Positions 47,680 to 57,800 of a stretch of DNA of 64,000 nucleotides are shown piece after piece. The notes beneath the pieces were generated by a model that saw nothing but the letters and a program-made list of their open reading frames with translations, was not told the origin of the DNA and did not search any database. Every line of letters begins with the position of its first letter. Position 1 is the first letter of the stretch. Origin of the DNA: an uncultured Clostridia bacterium (GTDB lineage: Bacteria; Bacillota; Clostridia; Christensenellales; Borkfalkiaceae); NCBI GenBank assembly GCA_937912025.1, contig CALDOZ010000051.1, positions 11,311-75,310 of the forward strand, written 5' to 3'. The translations under genes and the position numbers were made by a program.

Positions 47680-47865
47680 TTACTTACGTTTATAGTCGAT
47701 AATTCCTACCATTCCTAAAACGACGAAAGCAATAGAGAGAATTAGCGTTACTATCCATCTCGTAACGTTTTCACCGCTAGACGCAATTATTACAAATGAT
47801 GCGATTGCTAAAATTCCAATTACTAACTGGAATATCGACGCAAACAACTTCCATTTGCTTTTCAT
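47680..47865 (-). CDS. Small two-helix membrane protein
   Basis: A 61-residue protein I do not recognise. It has two hydrophobic segments (about residues 8-28 and 36-56), a basic N-terminus (MKSKWK) and a basic C-terminus (DYKRK), so both ends are probably cytoplasmic. A GGAGC site precedes the ATG. It is probably cotranscribed with the SGNH gene. Confidence 0.65.
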   Translation of the reverse strand: MKSKWKLFASIFQLVIGILAIASFVIIASSGENVTRWIVTLILSIAFVVLGMVGIIDYKRK

Positions 47866-47952
47866 AAAATTATGCTCCTATTACTAAATTTAAGGTTTAC
47901 GGTAGCAATTATAACAAAATTAAACAAACAAATCAATAGTTTTTCGTAAAAT

Positions 47953-47985
47953 AAAAACTCGGCCAAGTAACAAGCCGAGTTTTTT
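47953..47985 (-). terminator. Terminator of the GH57 gene
   Basis: ACTCGGC/GCCGAGT stem with a 10-base loop and flanking A and T runs. It can act on the minus strand for the GH57 gene. Confidence 0.85.
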
Positions 47986-48024
47986 AATTTTTAAAATAAT
48001 TTTTTTAAGTTAATAACGAAAATT

Positions 48025-49410
48025 TTATTCGCCGAAATATTTAATAGCGTTTAATATTTTTTCAATACCCGCTATTTGAGATTTCATAAGATTTGCCGAG
48101 TAAATTGATTTTTTGTGAGCAATATTGCCCGCTTTCATTGCGTTTTCAATTTCGTCGTTTGTTAAATACATTGCTTGAATGCTTTCTTCAACGTTAAATC
48201 TACCCGGACTTGTAGGCGCTGGTGGCCAACGAGAATCTGAAACCCAAGCGTCTGCAAGAGCGCGCATAGCGTTATCAAGGTGTTTATCAAGAGCGTCGAA
48301 GTTTTGATTAAGTTCTTTCATAACGCCTTTAATGCCGTTGAAAAGAGAAATACAAACTGGGTCTAATATGCGTGAAAAATCAGTATTCATCCATGCTTTT
48401 GCTGTTCCACCGTGCCAAGCAACGCCGTTTTCAATACGGTCGGTAAATTCGTTTTTGATAACGTTGCCCGTGCTAATAACTTCACTTGGAGTTGCAAGTT
48501 CATAACCAAGTTCAACTGCAGTTTTAATAATTTCTTCAAAACGAGTTACGCTTGCAGGCTCGTCTTCAAAAAATCTTGCTTGGTTAAATTGTTTAACGTA
48601 GAAATACGCGCTTGAGCCAATATATTCGGCATCTTCGGCGTAAGGCATAATGAACGAACCGCTTTGCTCGATGCGTGGTAACCACTTAGCAAGCATTTCG
48701 CTAACTTCTTGCTTAGATACAGGTGTTTCGCGCACGCCTTCGGTTGCGCCCATTAAATACCAAAGTAAAATGTTAGCCATACAGTCGCTTCTAAAAATCA
48801 TATTAAGACCTTCAGGGCTTACCGACGGATTAGTCAAGTATTTTAAAAATTCAACTTTATCTTTTATAAACTCTTCAATTTTGAAAAGACTATTTTTATT
48901 GCTATGACCAAAAACGTCGTAATTAAGTCCGGTTGCTTTTCTAATTTCGTCAAAAGATAAGAAGAAACTGTCCGCATCCATAATTAACGTTTTAATGCCC
49001 GCTTTTTGATAAGCAGCAGGAACGTGCGAAGCCCAACCGCATTCAGGATTCCAACCAATAGTTGGACGAACGCCCGTGAATTTTTCCCAAACGTCAAGAG
49101 AATGTATAAGCGAATGTGTTACTATTTCTTCAGGAATATTTGCAGGCATAAAGTGAATGTACGGCGACGAAACAGGTTCAACGTTACCGCTCTTTACTAA
49201 TTTTGCAAGTTTTTCAAGCACTTCAGGCGCTTGTATACTCATTTCTTCAATTGTTTTACCGCTTGCTTCAAATGCAATTTTGAAATTGTTTTTTTCAACG
49301 AGGTCAAACAATTTTTCATAGCAGTTTTTCATTACCCAATAGCGTTTTTGTGGTGGCAATTGAGAATATTGAATGTTTGCGTGGGGCATAAATATAATTT
49401 TTTTAGCCAT
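48025..49410 (-). CDS. GH57 family glycoside hydrolase or glucanotransferase-like protein
   Basis: This 461-residue protein fits GH57 (alpha-amylase, 4-alpha-glucanotransferase, branching enzyme). It has an N-terminal HANIQYS in place of HQPH, then WNPECGW with the predicted nucleophile E123, and PYAEDAEYIG with the predicted acid D260. The alpha-helical C-terminal part carries FDALDKHLDNAMRALADAWV. The activity cannot be set by eye. AAGGAG precedes the start at 49410, and an upstream in-frame ATG lacks a site. It is a single gene. Confidence 0.75.
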   Translation of the reverse strand: MAKKIIFMPHANIQYSQLPPQKRYWVMKNCYEKLFDLVEKNNFKIAFEASGKTIEEMSIQAPEVLEKLAKLVKSGNVEPVSSPYIHFMPANIPEEIVTHSLIHSLDVWEKFTGVRPTIGWNPECGWASHVPAAYQKAGIKTLIMDADSFFLSFDEIRKATGLNYDVFGHSNKNSLFKIEEFIKDKVEFLKYLTNPSVSPEGLNMIFRSDCMANILLWYLMGATEGVRETPVSKQEVSEMLAKWLPRIEQSGSFIMPYAEDAEYIGSSAYFYVKQFNQARFFEDEPASVTRFEEIIKTAVELGYELATPSEVISTGNVIKNEFTDRIENGVAWHGGTAKAWMNTDFSRILDPVCISLFNGIKGVMKELNQNFDALDKHLDNAMRALADAWVSDSRWPPAPTSPGRFNVEESIQAMYLTNDEIENAMKAGNIAHKKSIYSANLMKSQIAGIEKILNAIKYFGE

Positions 49411-49452
49411 AATTTTTCTCCTTAAAAAATATATAAAATATTCTTTATCCTT

Positions 49453-49481
49453 AGTATATCTTATTCCAAATATTTTTGCAA
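49453..49481 (-). promoter_or_regulatory. Promoter of the GH57 gene
   Basis: TTGCAA (49476-49481), a 17-base spacer and TATACT (49453-49458), minus strand. Confidence 0.7.
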
Positions 49482-49706
49482 TATTTTTTTGCGTAAAAGT
49501 TGCAAAACGACAAGTTTTAAGGTGTTTTTTTGTAATTAAATACAATTCTAATTTTGAGCGTTTTACTCAAAATATGGCTTACTATCGCATAAAATTAAAA
49601 AAGACTAATCTTTTAAATTGGCGACAAAATAACATATTTTAATATTTTTATTTTTCACTCCTTTAAATAGCGTGAAAACAATCTTTTACGCTAAACTATT
49701 TGACGC

Positions 49707-49735
49707 TTGCAAAATTACGATTATTGGTATATACT
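49707..49735 (+). promoter_or_regulatory. Promoter of the two-component operon
   Basis: TTGCAA (49707-49712), a 17-base spacer and TATACT (49730-49735), upstream of an AGGAGG ribosome site. Confidence 0.7.
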
Positions 49736-49766
49736 AAACGTATAATTTATTGCTTAGGAGGAAAAT

Positions 49767-50444
49767 ATGTTTAACGTACTTGTAGCGGAAGACGAGAAAA
49801 ACATACGCAATCTTATCGGAATAAAACTTAAAAACGCTGGCTACAACGTCATTTTTGCAAAAGACGGTCAAGAAGCATTAAACGCCGTATACGAAAATCA
49901 CGTTGATATTATGATTGTTGACGTTATGATGCCTATTATGAACGGTTACGAACTTGTAAAAAATTTACGTCAAGATAAAATTAAAACTCCCGTAATTATG
50001 TGCACTGCAAAAGGCACTATTGACGATAAAGCGGAGGGGTATAACGTCGGCGTGGACGATTATATGGTAAAGCCTATTGATTTTGACGAACTTTTAATGA
50101 GAATTAAAGCGGTGCTTCGTCGTGCACAGACGGTAAGCGAAAGAAAACTTACGGTGGGAAGCGTTACTCTTGATTACGATACTCTTAGCATAACGAGTGG
50201 CGATGAGAAAGTTACTCTAACTAAAAAAGAGTTTAGCATTTTATATAAACTACTATCATACCCTGAAAAATCTTTTTCTAAAAGCCAATTGTTTGAAGAG
50301 TTTTGGGCTTTTGATAGCGACACTGAAGAAGATGCCGTTAAAGTGTACGTTAACAAAATAAGAAATAAAATATCACAGTTTAGCGAAATAGACGTTGAAA
50401 CTGTTCGTGGCGTTGGTTATAGGGGCGTAAGACATGGAAAATAA
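49767..50444 (+). CDS. OmpR-family response regulator
   Basis: This 225-residue regulator has a receiver domain with acidic residues at 8-10, phosphoacceptor Asp52 (IVDVMMP) and Lys in MVKPIDFDEL. A winged-helix DNA-binding domain follows (about residues 125-222), ending VRGVGYRG. It is encoded with the downstream kinase, which it overlaps by 11 bases. The convergent neighbours are the Trk potassium genes. A link to potassium or cell-wall stress is only a guess. Confidence 0.93.
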   Translation: MFNVLVAEDEKNIRNLIGIKLKNAGYNVIFAKDGQEALNAVYENHVDIMIVDVMMPIMNGYELVKNLRQDKIKTPVIMCTAKGTIDDKAEGYNVGVDDYMVKPIDFDELLMRIKAVLRRAQTVSERKLTVGSVTLDYDTLSITSGDEKVTLTKKEFSILYKLLSYPEKSFSKSQLFEEFWAFDSDTEEDAVKVYVNKIRNKISQFSEIDVETVRGVGYRGVRHGK

Positions 50445-51501
50445 AATTATTCTTGATAAAGAAACGTTAAAAAAATATACTCGCTCAATGTGGCTTGTTA
50501 CCGTAGTAATTTTGGCGGTTTGGGTTGGACTGTTAGTACTTGGTACTTTTATTATGACTTGGGCGGAAGGAATAACCGCCGGCGAAGGACAAAGTTCGTA
50601 TAACTTTTTAATAGTTATGGCGTTTATTTTGTCAAGTTTCGTAATTGCAGTACCAGCAACAATTTTACTCGTAAACACGCTTAGTAGGCTCGTTGCCTAC
50701 TTAAACTTTCACTTTGCAAAAGTTGCAAACGGTGATTTTTCTACTAAACTTCAAACTAAATCTAAAAACGTTTTTATTAATGAAATGGTTAACAACTTCA
50801 ACTTGATGGTCGACCAACTAAACTCAGTTGCAATAATGAAAAACGACTTTATTTCCACTTTCTCGCACGAGTTTAAAACGCCAATGGTATCAATCAAAGG
50901 CTACGCCGAACTTTTAAAAGATGCTGACAATTTGACCGACGAGCAATTAGAGTACGTTAAAATAATAATAAACGAAAGCAAGCGCTTATCAAAACTTTCA
51001 GAAAAAGTTATGATGCTTTCTAAAATTGACAGCCAAGTTATAATTTCAGATAAAAAAGAATTTTATATTGACGGGCAAATTGAAGAATGTATTTTACTTT
51101 TTGACAGCGCCTTACACGAAAAAAATATTGAACTTAACGCCGATCTTAAAAAAGTAAAAGTACTTGCCGATAAAGAACTTGTAAAAGAAGTTTGGATAAA
51201 TCTTATAAGCAATGCCGTAAAATACACTAACAACGGTGGAAAAATCGACGTAACGTGCTTTCAAGACGGCGACAACGCCGTAATTACCATCAAAGATAAC
51301 GGCATAGGAATGAATGAAGAAACGCTTTTACACGTTTTCGACAAGTTTTATCAAGCGGACGGACCACACTCTCGCGGTGGAATTGGTCTTGGTATGACGT
51401 TATGTAAAAAAATAACTCAAATGTTTGGTGGTAGTATAGTTTGTGAAAGTATTGAAAACGAAGGAACAACTGTTACCGTTACGCTTCCAGCAATAAAATA
51501 A
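50434..51501 (+). CDS. Sensor histidine kinase
   Basis: This 355-residue membrane kinase has two hydrophobic segments (about 20-43 and 60-83) flanking a short outer loop of 16-18 residues, a HAMP-like stretch, the H-box FSHEFKTP with His145, and an ATPase domain with NLISNAVKYTNNGG, DNGIGM and GGIGLGM. With such a short outer loop it probably senses the membrane or an inner-face signal. It starts inside the end of the regulator gene. Confidence 0.93.
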   Translation: MENKIILDKETLKKYTRSMWLVTVVILAVWVGLLVLGTFIMTWAEGITAGEGQSSYNFLIVMAFILSSFVIAVPATILLVNTLSRLVAYLNFHFAKVANGDFSTKLQTKSKNVFINEMVNNFNLMVDQLNSVAIMKNDFISTFSHEFKTPMVSIKGYAELLKDADNLTDEQLEYVKIIINESKRLSKLSEKVMMLSKIDSQVIISDKKEFYIDGQIEECILLFDSALHEKNIELNADLKKVKVLADKELVKEVWINLISNAVKYTNNGGKIDVTCFQDGDNAVITIKDNGIGMNEETLLHVFDKFYQADGPHSRGGIGLGMTLCKKITQMFGGSIVCESIENEGTTVTVTLPAIK

Positions 51502-51520
51502 CAATAACAAATATAAAAAG

Positions 51521-51555
51521 CCCCGTAACGTTCGCTATTTGCGAGCATTACGGGG
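51521..51555. terminator. Terminator between kinase and trkH
   Basis: CCCCGTAA and TTACGGGG form the base of a long hairpin. GTTCGC/GCGAGC forms its top. T-rich sequence follows on the plus strand and A/T-rich sequence on the minus side. Confidence 0.88.
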
Positions 51556-51564
51556 TTAATTTTA

Positions 51565-53028
51565 TTATTTTCGTATCCAAGTAGACGGAGAAAGCGTTAT
51601 TAAAAGCGGATATAATTCAAGCCTACCAAGTAGCATAGTAAATGACAAAATTAATTTTGATATCGGCGAATAATTAGCAAAACTTCCCATTGGACCAACG
51701 GCGTTAAGTCCAGGACCTATATTATTTATACAAGATGTAACGGCGGTAAAATGCGTTTCAAATAAGTTTGTACCTTCGCTGAAACTTCCACCAAATATAC
51801 TTACCAATATTAGTATTATAAAGAAACATAAAGCGTAAAGTGCAATATAAATTCCTATGCTGTTTACCGTATCGTCGTCTACGGTTTTGCCTTCAGATTT
51901 AACAACGTCGACTGCGCGCGGATGAATAATACGCTTAAATTCAACTAAAATACGTTTAAACAAAACTACTATTCGCGTAACCTTTAAACCACCCGCCGTC
52001 GAGCCTGCGCAACCACCTATAAACATTAGTATTACAAGCACCGTTTTAGACAGTTGAGGCCATAAATTAAAGTTTGCGGTAGAATATCCGGTCGTAGAAA
52101 TTATAGACGTTACTTGGAAAGTTGAAAGCCTTAAAACTTCACTTAAATTTTCAATTTGCGGATATATATTAATAGAAACAACCGCAATAGACGTAAATAC
52201 GATAATAACGTAAGTTTTAAATTCCGTGCTTTTTAATACGTTTTTAATTTTTCCTATAATAGTTAAATAAAAAAGGTTGAAGTTAATAGCAAAAATAAAC
52301 ATAAATATTGCTATTACCCATTGCGAATAAGCACTATAACTTGCAAGACCATCTGCTTTAGTTGCAAAACCACCCGTTCCAGCCGTACCAAGCGAATACA
52401 CTATACTCTCAAATAAGTCCATATCGCCAAAACAAAGTAATATTATTTCAAGCAAAGTTAAAGCGGTATAAATAAGGTAAAGAATAACGGACGTATCTTT
52501 TGCCCTTGGAACTAGTTTATCAACGGTAGGTCCAGGCATTTCGGCGCGCAAAACGTGAATGGAGCGTTCGGTAATCTTTTTGTTTATGGCTATTATGAAA
52601 ACAATAATACCCATACCACCTATCCAATGCGTAAAACTACGCCAAAAAAGTAAGCAACGGCTCATATCTTCAACGTTTGTTAAAATGGATGCGCCCGTCG
52701 TTGTAAATCCGCTAACCGTTTCAAAAAACGCGTCGATAAACGACGGAATTTCGCCACTTAAATAAAACGGCAAACACCCAACAACAGATAACGCAAGCCA
52801 AGCAAACGTTACTATAATAAATCCTTCACGCGCGTAAATAACGTTCGTTTTAGGCATTGAAAGTTTCATCATAACAAACCCAACAACGAGCGCAATCGCG
52901 CTTGAAATCAATATATATAATGCTGAATTTTCTTGATAACACAACGCAACTATAAACGGTAAAAACAATAATAACCCTAACGTGATTAACACTTTTGCCG
53001 TTGTGTTAAATATCATTCTGTAATTCAT
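51565..53028 (-). CDS. trkH: TrkH/KtrB-type potassium transporter
   Basis: This 487-residue membrane protein has four pore-like repeats, seen as SGFTTTGASI, GTGGFATKADG, GYSTANFNLW and CINNIGPGLNAVG, the selectivity-loop patterns of TrkH and KtrB. It has ten or so hydrophobic segments. It would import K+ with the regulatory subunit encoded 46 bases upstream. Confidence 0.94.
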   Translation of the reverse strand: MNYRMIFNTTAKVLITLGLLLFLPFIVALCYQENSALYILISSAIALVVGFVMMKLSMPKTNVIYAREGFIIVTFAWLALSVVGCLPFYLSGEIPSFIDAFFETVSGFTTTGASILTNVEDMSRCLLFWRSFTHWIGGMGIIVFIIAINKKITERSIHVLRAEMPGPTVDKLVPRAKDTSVILYLIYTALTLLEIILLCFGDMDLFESIVYSLGTAGTGGFATKADGLASYSAYSQWVIAIFMFIFAINFNLFYLTIIGKIKNVLKSTEFKTYVIIVFTSIAVVSINIYPQIENLSEVLRLSTFQVTSIISTTGYSTANFNLWPQLSKTVLVILMFIGGCAGSTAGGLKVTRIVVLFKRILVEFKRIIHPRAVDVVKSEGKTVDDDTVNSIGIYIALYALCFFIILILVSIFGGSFSEGTNLFETHFTAVTSCINNIGPGLNAVGPMGSFANYSPISKLILSFTMLLGRLELYPLLITLSPSTWIRK

Positions 53029-53074
53029 AATACTCTACTTCTATTTTTTACAATCAGTTGCTTTAAAATTTAGT

Positions 53075-54436
53075 TTATTTTAAAATTTCGTCAAGGTCGG
53101 ACACGCTTTCGCCTGCCGAAACAATAATAACGCTATCTTCTTCTTTTATCTCGTCAAAACCGCCGGGAATAAACGTTTCTCTCCCCCTAATAATACCGGC
53201 TATAAGCACGTTTTTCTTGATTTGCAAATCTTTAATAGATACGCCTATCAACTTACAATCTGGTAAAACTTTAAACTCGGCAACTTCAGCCTCGTCGTTC
53301 ATTATGCGATATAACGTTTCAATTTTACTGCCAAGAGAATTTTCAAGCGCGCGAGCATACCTTACAAGCACGTCCGCCACCGCTTTTTTAGGAGATACTA
53401 ACGTATCAAGCCCAAGGTTTTCAGACACCGACAATAATTCACTACGGTTAACTTTAGTTATAACCTTTTCAACCTTTTGTTTTAACGCGTAATAAGACAT
53501 TAATATATTTTCTTCGTCTTTACCCGTCAACGCAACGAAAGCACCCATTCCGCTAAGACCTTCTTCCATAACAACGTCTTGACTCATTCCGTCACCGTTA
53601 ATAATTACCACAGACGACGGCAAATTTGAACTTGCCTCAATACATTTTTGTGGGTTTTTCTCAATAATTTTTACTAAATTGCGACCTTCAACTAAAAGTT
53701 TTGCTAAGTAGTAGGAAGTTTTGCCCGCGCCAATTATCATAACGTCACGAATAGGTTTTGAAGCAATTCCAAACCCTTTAAGAAGTTTAGTTACGTCCGT
53801 TTTAGAAGTAATAACACCAATTCTATCACCACTTTCAATAACGGTTGAACCGTTAGGAATAAATACCTTATCGTTACGCTTAATTGCAATTACAAGAAAT
53901 TTTTGAGATAGTTTTTTTCTTAAATCGATAAGTGACGAGCCTATGATAGGACAGTCTTGCCTAATAACGAGTTCAATCATTTCAAACGCTTCGGTGGTAA
54001 AACTTTCTACCTTAGTTGCCGACGGAAGTTTGATAATATCGTATAAAACGGTTGCCGTTAAAAGTTCGGGATTTATAACCATTGAAAGTTCAAGACTTTT
54101 CTTGATAAAGTCAAGGTTTTCTTCGTTATAATCGGTATTGCGAATACGAGCGACCGTGTGTTTAGCGCCAAGTTTTTTAGCGGCAAAACAACTAAGCATA
54201 TTAAGCTCGTCAGATGCGGTAACCGCAATAAAAAGTTCGGCGTTATCTACACCTGCTTCGGCAAGTTTAACGTATGAAGTACCATTACCGCATACGCCTA
54301 TAACGTCAAAACTATTTGTAACTTCTTCTACAATTTGCGGATCGTTATCAATAACTAAAACTTCGTGATGTTCTTTTACCAAACTTTCAACTATAGTTTT
54401 TCCAACTTTACCGCAACCTACAATAATTACTTTCAT
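53075..54436 (-). CDS. trkA: Trk system potassium regulator TrkA
   Basis: This 453-residue cytoplasmic protein has two RCK modules, each with a Rossmann NAD/ATP-binding part (GCGKVGKTIVE near residues 7-17 ending at D30, and IIGAGKTSYYLA in the second half) and a TrkA_C domain. The pair controls TrkH by nucleotide binding. Order is trkA then trkH on the minus strand. Confidence 0.95.
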   Translation of the reverse strand: MKVIIVGCGKVGKTIVESLVKEHHEVLVIDNDPQIVEEVTNSFDVIGVCGNGTSYVKLAEAGVDNAELFIAVTASDELNMLSCFAAKKLGAKHTVARIRNTDYNEENLDFIKKSLELSMVINPELLTATVLYDIIKLPSATKVESFTTEAFEMIELVIRQDCPIIGSSLIDLRKKLSQKFLVIAIKRNDKVFIPNGSTVIESGDRIGVITSKTDVTKLLKGFGIASKPIRDVMIIGAGKTSYYLAKLLVEGRNLVKIIEKNPQKCIEASSNLPSSVVIINGDGMSQDVVMEEGLSGMGAFVALTGKDEENILMSYYALKQKVEKVITKVNRSELLSVSENLGLDTLVSPKKAVADVLVRYARALENSLGSKIETLYRIMNDEAEVAEFKVLPDCKLIGVSIKDLQIKKNVLIAGIIRGRETFIPGGFDEIKEEDSVIIVSAGESVSDLDEILK

Positions 54437-54502
54437 ATATAATATTTATGCCTCTGTTTTAATCGTTTTATAAATTTTTGTGTTTTACACCTATAAATTA
54501 AA

Positions 54503-54550
54503 GCACTACGAAATCATAAACCCTTGCAAGCAAGTTTATATATTATAAAC
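54503..54550 (+). repeat. Dispersed intergenic repeat, partial copy
   Basis: It shares CACTACGAAAT then AAACCCTTGCAAGCAAGTTT and ATATTATAA with the other copies. It is shorter than they are. Confidence 0.6.
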
Positions 54551-54627
54551 TAAACGAAATATATCTTTTTACTAACGTAAAAATCTTTGTAAAACTACCG
54601 TTTTACTACGCTTGCTAAAGCAATCGT

Positions 54628-54699
54628 AACTTCTAGTTTGAAATATGGCGAAGTTATTGTTCCTTGCAAGCAAAACACTAACTTCTTATATTATAAAAT
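54628..54699 (+). repeat. Dispersed intergenic repeat, full copy
   Basis: It aligns without gaps over 72 bases to the reverse complement of the window end (about 63890-63961). Conserved blocks are AGTTTGAAA, GCGAAGTT, CCTTGCAAGCAA and AACTTCTTATATTATAA. The outer AACTTC and GAAGTT can pair. Confidence 0.75.
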
Positions 54700-54758
54700 A
54701 AAAAACTCGGCGTAGTGAAATTTCACTACGCCGTTTTTCTTGCAACTAAAATTATTTA
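54697..54758 (+). repeat. 62-base direct repeat, left copy
   Basis: It is identical to 58691-58752. It contains the self-complementary 24-base GGCGTAGTGAAA/TTTCACTACGCC with flanking A and T runs (a terminator shape) and then CTTGCAACTAAAATTATTTA. Confidence 0.95.
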
Positions 54759-54793
54759 GCAAATGCCAAATTTATAAAAAGAAGTATTATTTG

Positions 54794-54822
54794 TTGACAA
54801 ATATCTCATAATGAGATATAAT
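54794..54822 (+). promoter_or_regulatory. Consensus promoter with operator-like dyad in the spacer
   Basis: TTGACA (54794-54799), a 17-base spacer and TATAAT (54817-54822). A perfect palindrome ATATCTCATAATGAGATAT (54801-54819) fills the spacer and enters the -10, a classic repressor position. Confidence 0.88.
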
Positions 54823-54856
54823 ACAGGTGTTTTTATATAATAAGGAGAAGGTTTAT

Positions 54857-57800
54857 ATGAAAAAAGTTGTTCTTTCTTTATTAACTATAATTTCGGCTAT
54901 TTGCATGACTTTTAGTTTAACGGCTTGTGATATTTCAGAAATTATAGGTGGTAGTGGCGATTCTGAATGTGAACACGTTTTTAGCGATTGGGAAAGGGTT
55001 GAAGAACCCAACTGTGTTTCAATAGGTTATGGGGTTCGCGAGTGTGAAGAATGCGGAATCGAAGAACAAGAGTTTTATTCAGCTCTTGGTCATAATTGGG
55101 GGGAAGGGCACGTTTTACAATATCCTGACTGTGCAACAAAAGGTTTAATGTTGTATTCGTGTCAAACTTGCAGAACCGCTAAACTTGACGAGTTTTCAAT
55201 TCGTCCTGAAGATGACCCTAAACATGAAATTTCAATAATAGTGCTAAAAGAGCCAACTTGTACTGAAGACGGGCTTATTCATTATGTTTGCGAAAAATGC
55301 GATATGATTATGATGGTTGAAACACCTCAAAAGTTGGGGCATAATTTCGTTGACAAAATGTGTTCGGTGTGTCATTTGCATTTATATACCATAACCGTTG
55401 AATATAAATTTGAAGATGGTTCTCTTGCTAGCGATAACGTTACTGTTGATGTTGTTGAAAATGATAATTACTCTATTTCTGTTCCAGAAATAGAAGGATA
55501 TATTCCATCAAAAACAATTATTTCTGGCAAAGCGGAAAGTGATGTTTTTATGACGGTGGTTTATTCTCCACTTGAAATGCAAGTTGTTGAAAGTATAAAC
55601 AATATTGATTTAGGAAACGTTGAATACAATACTGAATTTAATAATCTTGCAATGCCTAGTACGGTAATAGGAATAACGGATGATGGCGCGGAAGTGGAAC
55701 TTACTGTAATTTGGGATGCTAATTCATATAGTAAAACAACCTATGGCGCTCAACAAATTGTCGGCGTAGTCGTTGGAAAATACGGGTATGTTTTAGATTG
55801 TTCTAACGTTGTTTACGCCAATATAAACGTTACTGAGAATATAATCGTTGAAATAAATGAAATGGATTTAGGCAAATTGCCTCTTGGTACGGACTATAGC
55901 GGATTAGGGCTTCCGTCTACTGCAGGCGTAACCACTCAAACAGGCGCGGTATATTATCTTCCTGTAAGCTGGAACGTATATGATTATGATAGCAGTATAG
56001 AGGGTTTACATACTATAGAAGGAACAATTAATCTGGAAAGCGGATTTGTTTTGGCGGAAGGATTAGAAAACAAAGCAACAATAACCTTTGAACTCTCAGC
56101 TAGAATGTATGGAACTGCAGATATCGTATTCTTAATAGATACTACGGGTTCTATGTGGGATGAAATTCAAAACGTTAAAAACAATATTAATCGCTTTGCT
56201 CACATTCTTGAAGACGAGGGTGTTTCTGTTAGATGGGCATTACTTGAATATAGAGATATTACTTGCGATGGCATGGAGTCTACTAAAATAATCTATTGTG
56301 GATCTTCTGAATGGTATATTGACGTTATTAGTTATGAAAGAGCAATAGCAGGCTTGACTGTTAATGGTGGCGGAGATAGAGAAGAAACGGTAATAGATGC
56401 AATAAAAGCTGCAACGTATTTAGAAACAAGAACAAGCGCGAAAACATTCCATATTGTAGTTACAGATGCGGATTATAAAAACGAAAACAGTTACGGCGTT
56501 GTTGGAATGAATGAAATGATTGGGGAGTTAACTACAAAAGAAATTGTTTCTTCCGTGGTAACAAAAACAAGATATTACGACGTGTATAGAACTTTAACTG
56601 ATTCAACAGGCGGTATTTTAGCAAATATAGACGGAAATTTTGCTGATGAATTATTAAAGCTTTGCGATCTTATTGCTGAAGAAGTAATTTACGGAAATGT
56701 TGAAAGTATTGAGATTGAAACAATGCCTGAACAAACAACTTACAATTCTGGAGATTATTTTAACGGAAGAGGAATGGTTGTTAAAGCTCATTATGAAACC
56801 GGCAGAGAAAGAATTGTTACTGGTTACACCGTAACTCCTCACGGGGCGCTTCAAGTTAGTGACACATACGTTGAAATTAATTATAGAGGAAAGACTGCTA
56901 ACGTAAATATTACCGTAGAAGAAAATGTTAATGCTGTAACGGGAATCACTCTTTCAGAAACAGAAATATATTTAAAAGAAGGACAATCTTATACAATTAT
57001 TGCAATAATTGAACCGTTTGATGCCCAAAACAAAAACGTTATTTGGCATACCGACAACCCTAACGTTGCAACGGTAATAGATGGGGTTGTTTACGCAGAA
57101 GGAGTAGGACAAACAATAATCACTGCTGTTAGTGCAGATGGTGGCTATTACGCAACGGCAACCGTAATCGTAGAAGAAGTTGAAGTTGAGGCGCAAGCAA
57201 TATATACTAATGTTGGTGCAATTGAGTTAGAGTTAGGACAAGAATTTGCGATTGTCGCTACTGTTTTACCAAGTCAAACTACAAATAAAACTCTTTATTG
57301 GGAAGTGGCAAATTCTTCAGTTGCAACAGTAAATGACGGAATTGTTACTGCTGTTGGAGTAGGGCAAACAACAGTAAGCGTTCAAACGTCTAATGGAATA
57401 AAAGCGTTAGTTCATATTGTGGTAAAAGGTGTAATTGAGCCAGAACAAATTATTTTAACACAACAAACTGCAACAATGGAAATTGGTGACGTATTAGAAG
57501 TTGTTGCTACTGTTTTACCAGAAAACGCAAGAGATAAATCAGTTGTTTGGCAATCGTCGAACGAAGAAATAGTAACGGTTGAAAACGGTGTTATTACTGC
57601 AATAAATGGAGGCACTGCAACTGTAACTGCTACAACATCAAATGGTATTTCTTCTCAAATTGTGGTAAGCGTTATTATCTACGGACAATTAACAGGAAGA
57701 GTTTATGAAAGAACGGCTTCAACGTCAACCTTGCTTTCAGGCGTTACGGTTACAATAACTAATGGAACTTATACAAATTCTGTTATCACGGGAAGTGATG

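Larger units (their letters stand above)
49411..49766. other. Divergent intergenic region, GH57 to two-component genes
   Basis: Beyond the two promoters (49453-49481 minus, 49707-49735 plus), it is A/T rich. One hairpin TTTTGAG/CTCAAAA near 49554-49574 could be a weak terminator. No gene is seen. Confidence 0.5.
54437..54856. other. Repeat-rich intergenic region upstream of trkA and the surface lipoprotein
   Basis: It holds two copies of a dispersed repeat (54503-54550 and 54628-54699), one copy of a 62-base direct repeat (54697-54758), and a strong plus-strand promoter with an operator-like dyad. No gene is seen. Confidence 0.75.
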
